Assembly (NCBI GenBank): GCA_947561395.2
Contig: OX387187.1
Coordinates: 3,540,976-3,604,975, forward strand
From: Buxus sempervirens
Lineage: Eukaryota; Streptophyta; Magnoliopsida; Buxales; Buxaceae
Length of the DNA stretch: 64,000 nt
Direction: 5' to 3'
Position 1 is the stretch's first letter, and every line of letters starts with the position of its first letter. A program made the position numbers and the translations under genes. A model generated the notes under the pieces. That model did no database searches and was not told the DNA's origin. It worked only from the letters and a program-made list of their open reading frames with translations. Shown here in pieces: positions 34,195-46,625 of the stretch.

Positions 34195-35470
34195 GTTGGA
34201 CAGAGATTGAAGGATGTGGGAAAGTGTCCCCAAGGAGCAAGGTGTCTGCCAAAATTGAAGAATTAAGGAGCAAGGTGCCTCTTGAAAATCAAGACATAAG
34301 GAGCAAGGTGCCTCCCAACCCTAAGGAGCAAGATATCACCCAAAATTGAAGAATAAAGGAACAAGGTGCCTCCTAAAAATCAAGACATAGAGAGCAAGGC
34401 GTCCCCCAAAACAGAAGGAGCAAGGTGCCTCCCAACCCTAAGGAGCAAGATGTCTCCCAAAATTGAAGAATTAAGGAGCAAGGTGCCTCGCAAAAATTAA
34501 GACATAAGGATCAAGGCGTCTCCCAAGACAGAAGGGGCAAGGTGCCTCCCAACCCTAAGGAGCAAGATGTCTCCCAAAATTAAAGAATTAAGGAGCAAGG
34601 TGCCTCCCAAAAATCAAGACATAAGGAGCAAGGCATCTCCCAAGACAGAAGGAGCAAGGTGCCTCCCAACCCTAAGGCGCAAGATGTCACCAAAAATTGA
34701 AGAATTAAGGAGTAAGGTGCCTCCCAAAAATCAAGACATAAGGAGCAAGATGTCTTCCAAGACAAAAGGAGCAAGGTGTCTCCCAAAAATCAAGACATAA
34801 GGAGCAAGGTGTCTTCCAAGACAGAAGGAGCAAGGCCCTAAGAAGCAAGATGTCTCCCAAAATTTAAGAATTAAGGAGCAAGGTGCCTCCCAAAAATCAA
34901 GACATAAGGAGCAAGGCGTCTCCCAAGACAGAAGGAGCAAGGTGTCTCCCAAAAATCAAGACATAGGGAGCAAGGTGTCTCCCAAGATAGAAGGAGCAAG
35001 GTGTCTCCCAACCTTAAGGAGCAAGATGTCTCCTAAAATTGAAGAATTAAGAAGCAAGGTGCCTTCCAAAAATCAAGACATAAGGAGCACGGTGTCTCCT
35101 AAGACAGAAGGAGCAAGCTGTCTCCCAACCCTAAGGAGCAAGATGTCTCCCAAAATTGAAGAATTAAGGAGCAAAGTGCCTCCCAAAAATCAAGACATAA
35201 GGAGCAAGGTGTCTCCCAAGAAAAAAGGAGCACAGTGTCTCCCAAAAATCAAGACATAACGTACAAGGTGTCTCCCTTGACAAAAGAAGCAAGGTGTCTC
35301 CCAAGACAGAAGGAGCAAGGTGTCTCCCAACCCTAAGGAGCAAGAATTGAAGAATTAAGGAGCAAGGTGCCTCCCAAAAATCAAGACATAAGGAGCAAGG
35401 TGTCTCCCAAGACAAAAGGAGCAAGGGGTCTCCCAAAAATCAAGACATAAGGAGCAAGGCGTCTCTCAAG
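34195..35470 (+). repeat. Higher-order tandem array, about 117-bp unit
   Basis: Each unit has four submonomers of 25-33 bp sharing the core ggagcaaggtgtctcccaa, with tails aaatcaagacata, gacagaa, ccctaa and aattgaagaatta. The order repeats about ten times with deletions. Because the unit is a multiple of 3, open frames survive (34567-34800, 34942-35259) and would encode a basic 39-residue peptide repeat with RSKVPPKNQDI. I regard these frames as by-products. Confidence 0.85.
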
Positions 35471-36300
35471 ACTAAAAAGGGCAAGGCGTCTCTGAAGCAA
35501 GGCAACTCCGAAACTAATGGAGCAAGGCGTCTCCCAACCACAGAGAGCAAGGCATCTCTCAAGACTAAAGGGCAAGGCGTCCTTAGAGCAAGGCGACTCC
35601 GAAACTAATAGAGCAAGGCGTTACTCAAGACTAAAAGGGCAAGGCGTCCTTGGAGTAAGGCGACTCCAAAACTAATGGAGCATGGTGTCTCCCAACCACA
35701 GAGAGTAAGGCGTCTCTCAAGACTAAAAGGGCAAGGCGTCCCTGGAGCAAGGCGATTCCAAAACTAATGGAACATGGCGTCTCCCAACCACAGAGAGCAA
35801 GGCATCTCTGAAACTAATGGACCAAGGCATCTCCCAACCACAAAGAGCAAGGCGTCCCTGGAGGAAGGCGACTCCAAAACTAATGGAGCAAGGCGTTCCC
35901 AACCACAGAGAGCAAGGCGTCTCTCAAGACTGAAAGGGCAAGGCGTCCCTGGAGCAAGGCAAATCCTAAACTAATGGAGCGAGGTGTCTCCCAAGATTGA
36001 AGACCTCCAGAGCAAGGCATCTCCTACAACTGAATGGGCACGGAAATGTGTCCCTAAGGACCAAGGCGTCTCCCACATCTGAATGACACAGAAATGTGTC
36101 CCTAAGGAGCAAGGCGTCTCTGGAGCAAAGAATTTCCAAAACCCAGAAAATTGAGGCCAAAGCCTTCCAATTGAAGGAGAGTAAACAAAGACATTAAAAG
36201 GAGCAGAGCATCTCCCAAGACTGAAGGACAAGGTGTCCCTAAGGAGTAGAGTGTCTCCCAATACTAGGGGACAAGGCGTCCCTAGAGCAAAGTATCTCCG
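35471..36300 (+). repeat. Related tandem array, about 92-bp unit
   Basis: The same ggagcaaggcgtctc core continues with different tails (ccacagaga, aagactaaaa, gaaactaatgg), giving a roughly 92-bp higher-order unit. It becomes irregular after 36000. It is adjacent to the 3' end of the element, where Tat/Ogre relatives often carry tandem arrays. Confidence 0.8.
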
Positions 36301-36910
36301 CAAAATTGAACAAGATGTTTCCATTCTTGAAAATGACGGAGAATCAAGACATAAAGAAGAAAGCAAAATGAATAACTGTTGGGCGGATTGGCCCCTTTTG
36401 TAATTTTTGATTTCCCACTTTTGTAAGTAGAGTAGGACAGGTGTACAAGCTTCCTTGAGGCTTTAGACAGCACCAAGAGCACCTCCTCCTCCTCTCCTTC
36501 TTCCTCCTCCCACCTCCCTTCCACTCCCTAACAAATTTCACAACAAAAAAAAAACTATCCTCAAAAGTCCTAAGTCAAGGGCCTGAAATCACTTAAAAGC
36601 TTTAATGGAACAAACAAGAGAAAAGAACATCATCGAGCGTCTTGCATCAACGCCGAAACAAGTTGGTGAGCTCGAGTCCAATCTCATCTCTCTCAAATAT
36701 AAACTAAAGGCCAAGGAGTTGTCCTACAAAAACCCAAGAAACAAAGGGTAAGGAAGCCCCGAAGTCGGGAAGTGGCGCTACATCATCTAGACGCTTCCCT
36801 TTCATTGAAAACATAAAAAAAGCGAAGCTCGTCAATCATGTTGACAGAAATAAAGGGCGAAAAAAGGAGGTTCTTTTATTCTTTGCCATTCATTCGCAAG
36901 GTGATTCCGG
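36301..36910 (+). other. 3' untranslated spacer of the giant element
   Basis: No convincing ORF. A pyrimidine-rich stretch lies at 36420-36540. The end runs into the polypurine tract. Confidence 0.5.
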
Positions 36911-36924
36911 CAAAGAGGGGCAGC
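36911..36924 (+). other. Polypurine tract before the 3' LTR
   Basis: caaagaggggcagc directly precedes TGTAAGCACC of the 3' LTR. It is the expected priming site for plus-strand DNA synthesis and confirms the element's orientation. Confidence 0.75.
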
Positions 36925-37639
36925 TGTAAGCACCTCATTTTTGCGCCTTCCGGAATGGCGAGAAATGCAAACCCTAACTAAAAAGTCAAACCCTGAGGGG
37001 GGCAAAAGTTGACTTTTTGATCAAGTACTAATTGGCTACCTTGCCCTATACCGATTGATAGAGATTTCTGACGCAGTTCCAACGTAATTGAGTTTGCCAG
37101 AATCGGAGTCCAGATGAAGGATTTATGGGCACATCAAGTCTCGGGGGAGCAGAATTTGATATGCTCAAACCCAGATTAACTGCTATTTCTTTTCTAAAAG
37201 AAATAAAATCCCGACGTGAATCCGACGCAACTGAGTTTGCCAGAATCGGGGTTCAGATCAAGGAGATATGAGCAGATTAATATTCCTGACACAACTTCGG
37301 CTTTCTGCTAAAAACTTGAATTTTCTGCAAAACCCTGTCCCAGTGGACAAAGGATCTCAACCCGGTTCCAGCGCAACTGAGCTTGCCAAAATCGGAGCTC
37401 GGATGAGAGAGTTATGAGCATTTCAAACTCTCAGGCAGAATTGCAGAAAACTACCTATGTAGCAAATATGCAGAAATCTACCACGTGGCGAAGAAATGAC
37501 GGAAATGACAACAAAAGAAAATATCTCGAATATAATATTAGTATCTTAAAAACTATCTTGAATAAAATAATATTTTATGTCATTTTTCATATTTAAAATA
37601 AATTAAAAAAATCTAAAATTAATCCCCCACCACATGTTG

Positions 37640-37677
<38 letters not shown>

Positions 37678-39682
37678 CCATGTGCTCTCTCTCTCTCCTC
37701 CATAACTCATTTCCCCATGTGCTTTTTCCCCCACCACATGTTGCTCTCTCTCTCTCCTCCAAACACATTTCCCCCATGAGCATCCCATCATGCATCTCCC
37801 TCTCTCTCTCCCCCATGAGCATCCCATCATGCATCTCTCTCTCTCTCTCTCCCATGCATCCATGTGCATCTCCCATTCTAAATACCCCCATCCCACCCCC
37901 ATACGGATAGAGAATCTCATTTTTTCATCTCTCCCAACTCTCTCAAGGCTCTCTTCCATTCATCTCCTCCACACCCTTCTCCCAACCTCTACAAAACCAC
38001 TCCTAAGCCTAGCCAAACCCCCTCCTTCCTTCTTCCCCTTCTTTGTACACCTTGAAGGAAGCTTGAAAGTGCTCTTTGGTGGATCAAAGGAGGTGTCCAG
38101 CAGCTCTTGGATTGCAAAAGGAGTCCAAGTACACCTCAAGAAGAATTGTAAGTGCCAAGGTAAGCTTTCTTGCTAGGTTTTATTTATCATATATGGAAAT
38201 GAGCTCACAAAGAGCATGTTTTGTCTCTACATCTTTGTTACTTCTTCTTGTATGCGCCATTTGTCTTCTTCCTCTTCTTGTCTCTTCTTTTACAATAGCT
38301 TGTAAAGTGTCATTTAAGCTTACTTTCTTTATCATCTTTCTTACTTTTACATTATCAAAAAAGGGAGCATGTTCCCTACCTCTTATTTCCATCCTATGTA
38401 CCCCTAATTTCTCCCCCTCTTTCCCTTCACCTAGGGTGTGTTGTTGATCCCCTTTGGTATGCTTGTTTATTTCTTGGGTTTCTAATCCTTTTCCATGATA
38501 TTTGCATGTGTAATAAGAACATGTCACATACATCCATTCACTCTTCTTCACCCATTGTCTTAGCATGTTTTTATGAGAATAGAATGAGCACCACACACAC
38601 ACGAGCAGAACCCACAATGCATGGTTAGAACCCACTTTGGTTGTCTTCTTTCATTTTCTATGAGCAGTAGTAGATGGTGTCGTCATCAGCATATTCTATC
38701 CCATGGTTAGGTCACTTTGTGCACACCCGAGCCCTTTTAGAAGGCATGTAGAACCCGCTTAGTATTGTTTTTATCTATTGTTTTCATGTGTTACAAATCT
38801 CTTCCTTCGTGCATGATCATCACTGTTCTATTTGCTTCATGCATGTGTGTGATTTTTGGTTAAATATAGGTAGGATTGAATGGCCGATTGAGATGTGATC
38901 AAGGTCTTTCGGGCCATGTTCCTTCTCCCCCATGGAGAAGGATGAAGACCCCCAGTAACACCATGAGTAGGGACTTCTAGAGTCCCTACTACAAACCTCA
39001 AATATCTGTTCCAAGAGGAGGGAGAAGCCCCAAGCTTCCCCCTTCCATTCCCCCCTTGGAACACCCTTGAAAGATGGTGTTCTGGCCAAAAAATCAGATT
39101 TCTAAGGCTACTGTAGGTCTATTCTGAGACCCACAGACATAGGGAAATAGGTGAAGAAAGGGCACCCCCCCCCCCCCAGCAAATTTGGACTTTTGGGCTT
39201 TGTGGGCCGGATCCCAAACACAGAGCGGTTCGGCCCTGCCCGCACAATATGTGCAGACAGGGCCTGTTTGCACAGGTTCTGCAGTCAGACCCAGTGAGCC
39301 CTCAAACCTTGTTTCCTTGGGCTTAGGCCCACTTGACTCATCTCAAATAAGATTAATTAGACCCTTTGGGCCTTTGGGCAAGCCAGACCCTCTTTTTGCG
39401 AGACTTGGGCCCAATAAGGCTTTGTGGATCTTCCAAGGGGGCCCACACCCCAACCAGCCCAAACCAGGGGCCCATTCCAAATATGGGTCTCCAAAGGCAA
39501 CTTGGATAATCCCTTGGGCCAATCCCAAGCCCAATGGGCCTATTAAAAGTTTGAACCCACTAATCATTTGGCATGTTTAATTAGCCCCCAAAATCCAATA
39601 AACCAAATCCAATAAATGGGGTTATCCAACATAACCCCAAAGGGACTTGGGCTTGAGCCCAACATGCACCCTATGGGCCTTC

Positions 39683-42043
39683 TGTAAGACCCCGAATTTT
39701 TCTAAATATAAAAAATAATAATTAATATTCCTGGAGATTTCTATTGATGGAATTAATTAATAATTGTAGGTGATATCGTTATTAGAGAAGATCAAGAGTT
39801 TGGCAAAGATCAGGCCGTTCGATCGTGAGATATCGAGGTAAGATTAATATTTTAATACTAATGTGTTTTGATTGGGCGGATGCATCGTGAATGATACATG
39901 TGTGTGGCATGGGATTGTATATATATATATATATATATAGACAAGTGTAGAGTATGCCCTAACATACGGTGTGCATACTCTTTCGTATTCTGTTGGTATT
40001 AGACAGCCGCAAGAACAAAACGCACGACCGAGAGCGACCGAACGACTGAAGAAGAAGAAGAAGGAAGGAGAGAGGAACTGAGTCTCTTGTTGTTCCAAGG
40101 TCTTTCTGCAACCGAAAGGGAGTGTGATTCGTTTGCATGATTTGTTAATGTATATGTACGTAAATAGTTCAATTATAAGTAAATAATTGTGTTAGAACTG
40201 GCTAGAATAGGAAAATTTGGATTTTCAATTGCAGATTGCCGTTTTTCTATGGGCGCTAACGTCAAGTCCCTGAGTGCCCGTAAGCGTCCGTTGGCACCCG
40301 TACAAAATCTCTAGCCACCAACCACTGCTTAGAGGAGGAAGGTGAGCGTTTAAAAACTGAAATAGCACTAACCTTGGACACCTAAGCGTCCCTGAGCGCC
40401 TATTGAAATTATAAACCAATTGAAATATAACTGGTGCTAATCCAAATTCAATTCTAAATAATTTTTAATAAATTTTATCAATTAAATTAGATGTTTTCAG
40501 TCATAATAAATTACCAAATACCTTGTTTTACAGAAAAATAATTAGGGAGTTATTTTAGAGTATTAGATGCCTAATTTTGAATATAGTAAGAAATTCTAAG
40601 TTTTTATACAAGTTAAACTTTATAAATGGGGAGAATTAACCAAGAGATATTAAATTATATATTATAAACCAGATTTCTACAGATAGAACTATATGATCAA
40701 AATTTCAACCTATATACCCCGAATGTTGATAAAATTATAGAATTGACCTTTATATGCCGCTAGGCACTATTGTTTACATAAAGATGAGTCCTTAGGAATT
40801 TTTGGTGTCTAGTGGGCATAGCTGAGTATGGATCCATAGACTAAGCTAGATAGCTAAGGGATATTTCATTTGGGTTGAGTTAATCCCTTGTGCAAGCGCG
40901 CTTCCTTTGCAAGTTGGTTTGTGCTAGAGGGTTTCGTGTCTGTAGGGTCATTTCGAGCCTCACTAGTGATTCCTATACATTTGGATCAGCGGCCATCTCC
41001 ATGTATTGATTTCGCTGCTGCATGCTAGTGGTTAATGCCAACTCTATTGAGTCGTGTGCAATAAGTCGATGACTATGGCTCTTATCTAAGGAGATGTCTC
41101 GGGTTTGAGTATCATTAGTAGCATTGCCCATAAGCCACACAATGGTATATCATTTGGTCGAGAGTCTTCTCAAAAAGTTTATCTTTCTTTGTGAGTCCTA
41201 CAATGACATTGAAATCATGTATACTTGTTACTATATCTTGGCGCATGTGAGATGCATACTTGTGATACCTTATGGTCAGATGTGACTGTTTAGTACATCC
41301 CAATTTTATTTAGACATGGAGTTGTCTACATTGGTTGGATTATGTTGTAAATTCTGTATCTTTGTTCTTACTATAAATGCTACTATTCTCTGATACTTAG
41401 AAATGATTTAATTACTGATTTGTATTTCAAGTTCACTATGAATGTTTAATCGAGCCTACTTATCCATGTTAGCTTAATTGTGCATGAATGTTTATTTTAT
41501 ATATAAACTGGTTATAGCATGCATGTGTTACCTACTGAGATATTCGTATCTCACCCTACCTTCTTATCGGATTTTTTCAGTTGATACGTGAGAGGGAGAT
41601 CATAGTGGTGATTTCCAGGGTGATCTTGCAGACTTTTTGCCAGAGGCGTACTATTATCCAGACTTAAGCTGAGGTTGAGGAGAGATGATTATATGAGACT
41701 AATTGACTGTTTATTTTGATTATTTGGTTTTGATGTATCTGAGAGATTGAGAGTTTTGGTACCCATTGATACCAGAGTTGATTTATTTCGATTGAATGGT
41801 TATATTTATTTTATGTTTATGATGATGTTAGGTTACACTTCCGCACAATTAAGTTTCCGTACTCTGATAGTTAATGATGAATGGTTTATTTAAAATTTCA
41901 GTCTGGTTATTGTTGATGATTATATTTATATGGGCCTAGTAGCACCTTGGATTCGGTTGTTGAGCTAGATTCGGGTTGTTACAGTAGCGAACCGAATTCG
42001 GGTCAGGTGCCAGTTTGCATTGACCCGGGTTTGGGGCGTTACA
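39683..42043 (+). mobile_element. Solo LTR B2 (Tekay/Del-like), 2361 bp
   Basis: Starts TGTAAGACCCCGAATTTTT and ends GGGTTTGGGGCGTTACA, with perfect TSD ccttc (39678-39682 and 42044-42048). It is inserted in the 3' LTR. It has a TA dinucleotide run at the TATA position (39917-39939), a weak GC island 40245-40400, the conserved tcctacaatg block near 41197, acceptor TTTTTTCAG ending at 41580, and the terminal exon. The donor-like site is degraded. Confidence 0.93.
41581..41672 (+). other. Candidate conserved terminal exon in LTR B2, one stop
   Basis: Two bases plus 29 codons run to TGA 41670-41672. The third codon is TGA where B1 and B3 have CGA, as expected from CpG decay. The remainder reads EGDHSGDFQGDLADF and ends PEAYYYPDLS. 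Confidence 0.42.
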
Positions 42044-42448
42044 CCTTCGAACAGAGCCCATAACAAACCAACCTCACAAATGGATAAAAAGATAAAATCA
42101 AATAAAAGGGGACCCACACCACTTTGGTAGACCCCACCTAGACCTAAAAATAAGTGTGCATGTTTGGCTTAAGAATAGGGTGAGTTAGACCAAGTTGACT
42201 CGAACCAAGGAGACCCGAGGGACCTGCCAAACAGTCGGGATAGATCGGGGTGTTTTCGGACTTCCCCGGACCGTAACCGAGACCTTAGTCAGAATCTCAA
42301 GCCGCAGACCATCTAAATAGACCAACATAGGTACCCAGTTGTCTACCTGCACCCCATCAGGCAGTGGCAACTCCAATTTCCCGATCTACCCTATAGGAGG
42401 CACGTACAACCCATGCACCTCGTGGTGCGGCGTTACAACGTGCGCACA

Positions 42449-42490
42449 GTATTTATTATATTACTATTTTCAAAAATTCGGGGTTTTACA
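42449..42490 (-). mobile_element. 5' tip of LTR family E
   Basis: Forty-two bases ending TTCGGGGTTTTACA, the minus-strand start of an LTR, between the giant element and gag coding sequence. It is the other side of the LTR in which the giant element landed (16190-16888). Confidence 0.65.
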
Positions 42491-43613
42491 GGTATTGATT
42501 TTGAGGTGGAAATGCACTTAAGGGAGGATTCTTTGTATTATCCTCTTCTTCCACGACATTCACTTCCTACTTGTTGACCCCATATCGAAGGTGTACTCTT
42601 ACTATCTGTCCTGGTTGCCCAATCAAAACAGACGGATCAAACTGCATGTTATTGCTGCTGACATGATTCATTGCCTTGCTTGTAGAGGTTTTGGAATGGT
42701 CCGGAAGGGGATTGGTGGTTACACCAGTAGCTAGGCTGGTGCAGGTGGTGCTGGCGGATCAACTGTGAGACTCTTCTAGTCAAGGAGGTCCTAGATGTCA
42801 TGCCTTAGATCCCAACAACAGTTGGTACTGTGCCTCGGTGCCCCAGAGTGGTATTCACATCGCTTTGCAAGGTTGTAACTCTTTCCCATGATTGTCTGGG
42901 GATTTGACGGTTTAAGCTGCACATATCCTCCCTTCAAGAGTGTCAGCAACAGTTCTGCTGGAGAATATGGGAGTGGCATAAACACCCTCCTTAGCCTTGT
43001 TTCCATCTCTTCTCTAGTTCTCCCGGGTGCTCCTTGGTATGGCACCACCATCTGCCCCAAGTTCTGTGGTGCTGTTGCTACAGGTCTCTGGGACATGTGG
43101 TATGGGTGTGTTGGGTGCACATAATTGACCGCTTGGCCCTCGTTTCTTTTCAGTTCTTGTCCCTGGTTCCTGTAACCTTGACTTCCCATGGGCCTTCTCT
43201 GGGTGGTAGTCTATCCACCACCATCTATCTTTCCTACCCTTACGGTGTCATAGATTCTATCTATTGTCAAGATCAAATCATTGAAATTCGAAGAACTTTG
43301 CCCCAATAACAGAGTAAAGAATGGTTGTCCCAATGAGGCAATGAACAAGGACGTCATTTCCTGCTCCAGTAAAAGGGTTGGACCAACACTACCAATTCTT
43401 TCCACCTCTTGGCATAGTCTCTCACGGTCTCCTGGTTCTTCTTTGCCAACCTTCGCAGTTCGACCCTCATCTGCACCAGTTGACTGTTTAGACGTTATTA
43501 TTGGATGAATACTGCTGCAAGGTCATTCCAAGTCTTAATCTTTGTTTTATCAAGGCTCAAGAACCATGAGTAGGCTGCCCCAGTTAGTGACATCTGAAAG
43601 AACTGCACCATGA

Positions 43614-45980
43614 TGTAACGCCCCGGATCCGTGTTGTTCAATAAAGATATAACACGTCTCACGGAGGTTAGGTAAGGATCGGTAATGGTTTATGATCGCT
43701 GGATAATCATCTAACTATAACCTGTCAGAGTGCACAATTTCATTAATCCAAAATGTAACATTTAGAACTTAACTAGAAATCATATGGTTCAACCCCAAAA
43801 GACTTTAATACACCTCAACATTCAAATTTCTCAAATTTGAAACAAGATAACCTACAAGTCTAAGGAAGGTAATAGTAATCTTCCTCCCTATAAGCCTCAG
43901 ACGGATCTACCCCAGTAGTCGCCTCACCACGAGTATCTGAAAACAAAACAAAAACAACAGAGTGAGATACGAATATCTCAGCGAGTAGTACATGCATGCA
44001 GAAATAGTTAATCACAGTTCAAAATTATGCATCGATAAACATTCCGTACGATTAAACAACTAACATCAATTTCAACTTCAAACCAAAACCCATTTCATCA
44101 GTCAAATCACATCTCAGTTAAGCACGGCAACACATCGATTGGTAAATGTCATGACTATCGTTTAGTTGATAAATTAAACATGCCAAGTAGACACTCCACA
44201 CCTCCATGTACACAGTTCCAGCCTACTCAGGGTTTCGGAAACTCTGAAATGACGGCCTACTCAGGGTTTCGTCATCCAATGCAGGCCTACTCCCTGGGTT
44301 TCTGCATTGACAACCAGGCCTACTCAGGGTTTCTGGCTGCTCTACACCGGTCGTGGCAACACACAAGGCCATGCAATTTCAACAACCAACAATAACATTA
44401 CATTACTAAGCTTAAGCATCTGGATCCAGGAAAAGCTAAACCAAACAGTAAATCATCGTATAATCGCAATTCCGACATCAAAATAAAGTCATTCATTCCA
44501 CATCGTATATAACTCATTACGGTTCATCACCTGTCCCTCTGGACCAAGCAGTATCTCAAATACTTTCAGTATTTTCTCATTTCCGCAACACATGCCATTT
44601 GAATACAAAACACAGTTATTCATGCTAAGAAAAACTTTACAATACATTCAGAATTTTCCAAACAAGTGAAACCAGAAGTTAATAATTTCTCAATCAAAAC
44701 AGTGTATAAATTCAAGGGAAAAACTAATTAGGAACTTCCATTGTTTTGGTATCCAGCACAATACATACAAATAACCTAAACTCAACCTTAGATGCCTTTA
44801 AGAATTTGCCACTAGAATTTCTTCTAGGAATTTAATCGGTAATACAGGTTCCAAGGTTCCCAAACAAGTGATTGGTTAAGTGGTATAAACCTCAAGACAT
44901 CAAAATCCCCCTTGGTTCAGTCAAGAATCAATTTCGGTAAGTTAAATTGGGTATGCGCTCACTTCCTGAAGTGAGCGCCAGTCGGCGGATAGGAATCAGG
45001 CCACATTTGGACTATGCGCTCACTCGACACTAAATGAGCACGAGCTGAGCGGGAAATGGGCGCGAGATGGGCGCCGGCTTCGTGCGAGATTTGCGCATAC
45101 TATTTAGTGAGCACGAGCTGAGCGCCAAGTGGGCGCCAGCTCGGCGGATAGTGTGATTTTAATGGGTGCCTACTTCCTAAGTGAGCGCGAGTGGGCGCCA
45201 GGTCGGCGGATACCCACTGCGATTTTCAACACTCTGTTATTTCGAGATCTCTATCTCTGGCCGATCTGTTTCGGTCTGTAATTGTTCCAATACACTCCCA
45301 ATGTTCCCAGAATACTTCCCAACCAGTTTTGGATTTAATCTAAACACATTTAATTTCCAGTTATAATTTTACCCTCATGCTCGGACTCATGATGTTCCAG
45401 AAAACCCAGAAAACTCACAATACAACCATGCAATCAAAATACATCACGAATAAACTAAAACCTCAGTTGTAAATCAGTGCTACTCACTCTTATACGCTTA
45501 TCCCAGAACAACAGCTTATTCCACAACCACGGCCGATCACGACTCCGGCTGTGCGCGTGGATGCAAAGGTAGCCGAACGAATCCTCTGCTCGCGAGAGAA
45601 ATAACCCACCGAACTCCGACTCCAATAATCTCCTAGTAGCTCTTGCGATTCTTGTTCTTCACAGGCAGAACCCTAATCGCCACACCAGCCGCAAATCGCC
45701 AAGTCGCCCAGTTCTCCAGATAACGAGAGTAACGAAAGTATTGCCAAAAGTATGATACGAGTATTCTAAAAACCCAAAGACCTAACTTTCCCTTTTGGTA
45801 TATTTACCTCATACGCTACATATGCATTGCCGCTCGACAACCCTTTTAAAGTCCTTGCTACTGTGCATGCTCGCCCACTGAAACCCTACATATTCCGGCC
45901 ACTTAAGTTAACAAGCGCCCAAGCTATATTTTAATAATAAATAAATAAATAAAAAGTCTACCAAAAATCAGGGTCTTACA
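43614..45980 (-). mobile_element. Solo LTR A3 (Tekay/Del-like), 2367 bp
   Basis: The plus-strand left end is TGTAACGCCCCGGATCCG and the right end CAGGGTCTTACA. The perfect TSD catga lies at 43609-43613 and 45981-45985. It is inserted in gag between the codons for DEKIM and VQFF. On the minus strand: donor-like AAGA|GTGAGTAG at 45487, GC island 45225-44950, gtaggcc-type repeats 44335-44220, acceptor TTTTCAG ending at 43937, terminal exon. Confidence 0.94.
43860..43936 (-). other. Candidate conserved terminal exon in LTR A3
   Basis: After the acceptor, two bases and 24 open codons run to TAG 43862-43860. The peptide begins TRGEATTGVDPSEAY and ends REEDYYYLP. Phase and length match A1 and A2. 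Confidence 0.5.
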
Positions 45981-46625
45981 CATGATCTTTTCGTCCTTGG
46001 CGTATTGGCACATGTTGCCAGAATACGACTTCAAGTGATTTAGAGGGCAGCCTGTACCGTCAAATTGGTGGAGTTTCGGACATCTGAATTTAGGTGTCAA
46101 TTTTATGTCCAAGAAGAAGCAAATATTCTCTAATGTAGCCTTGTTCTGTATCGTACTCGGATGTAGCTGCTTTAGTAAATCTTCTTTCATGGCTGCCAAA
46201 CAGGCCTCAAACTGGGCTTCCTGCGCCCTATACCAGTCCTCTTCATCTTGCCCTAGCTGGGCAGGCATCGGTCCCATAGGCGCAAATTGCTCTAGTTGCT
46301 TAATGGGGTAGCTAGGAACAACTGTGGGTGGTGCGAGCTGTGCTGCTGGCTGCAGCAGAGGTGGTGGTGCCACTGGTGCAAGGTGCACCGGGAATGGTGG
46401 TAATGGTGCGACTAGTGCTTCTACTTGTTGTGTTAGTGGTGGCTGTTGCTGCAGAGCAACATGAATGATTGGCTGAACTTGTTTCAAGTCATTGATTTCT
46501 GTCAGGAGAAACTGAATCAATGTTCCCATGGTTTCGACCTTTTGCATCAGGTCGTTGATCACTTGGTTCTGACTGGACTCAGCTCGATGTTGAACTGGCG
46601 GTGCTTGATTTCCTTGTGCATCCAT

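Larger units (their letters stand above)
16889..42448 (+). mobile_element. Giant non-autonomous Tat/Ogre-like LTR retrotransposon with nested insertions
   Basis: Two LTRs start TGTAAGCACCTCATTTTTG (16889 and 36925) and end GTGCGCACA (25149 and 42448). Flanks are ttatt and gtatt, a 4/5 TSD match. After removal of nested elements the LTRs are about 3.19 and 3.16 kb and the internal region about 9.4 kb. Inside are a PBS, a long leader with a minisatellite, a broken gag with a duplicated C-terminal part, tandem arrays and a polypurine tract. I find no protease, RT, RNase H or integrase motif in any frame between 32250 and 36924, so it must have moved with enzymes from a relative. Nested inside are D' (17111), A1 (20737), A2 (25175) and B2 (39683). 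Confidence 0.85.
36925..42448 (+). repeat. 3' LTR of the giant Tat-like element (split by B2)
   Basis: 36925-39682 plus 42049-42448, about 3.16 kb. It contains U3 ttccaacg blocks, the CT microsatellite without the A1 insertion (37640-37850), a C13 run (39165-39177) and the GGCCCA-rich part. It ends gtgcgcaca at 42448. Copies of the small frames in the 5' LTR exist here too but look like 5' untranslated sequence. Confidence 0.85.
42491..46625 (-). pseudogene. Gag of the minus-strand Tat-like element, split by A3
   Basis: ATG at 46625. The N-terminal 110 residues are glutamine/proline rich, then the core LHQFDGTGCPLNHL and YAKDEKIM. The frame is interrupted by solo LTR A3 at 45980 and resumes at 43613 (VQFF, YSWFLSL, WNDLAAVF, VRDYAKRW), with several stops and frame changes between 43600 and 43200. 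The C-terminal part 43189-42791 is open, with EEMETRLRRVFMPLPYSPAEL and the finger-like CEYHSGAPRHSTNCCWDL. It ends at a stop near 42790; a further degenerate stretch reaches 42491. It cannot be functional. Confidence 0.85.

Noticed and set aside
34567-35259. Genes encoding basic repeat peptides
   Set aside because: The frames arise only because the tandem unit is a multiple of 3. Both strands are open, and there is no conserved start or context.
37640-37860. CT-rich tracts as host promoter elements
   Set aside because: They are microsatellites inside the LTR and occur at the same place in the sister LTR.
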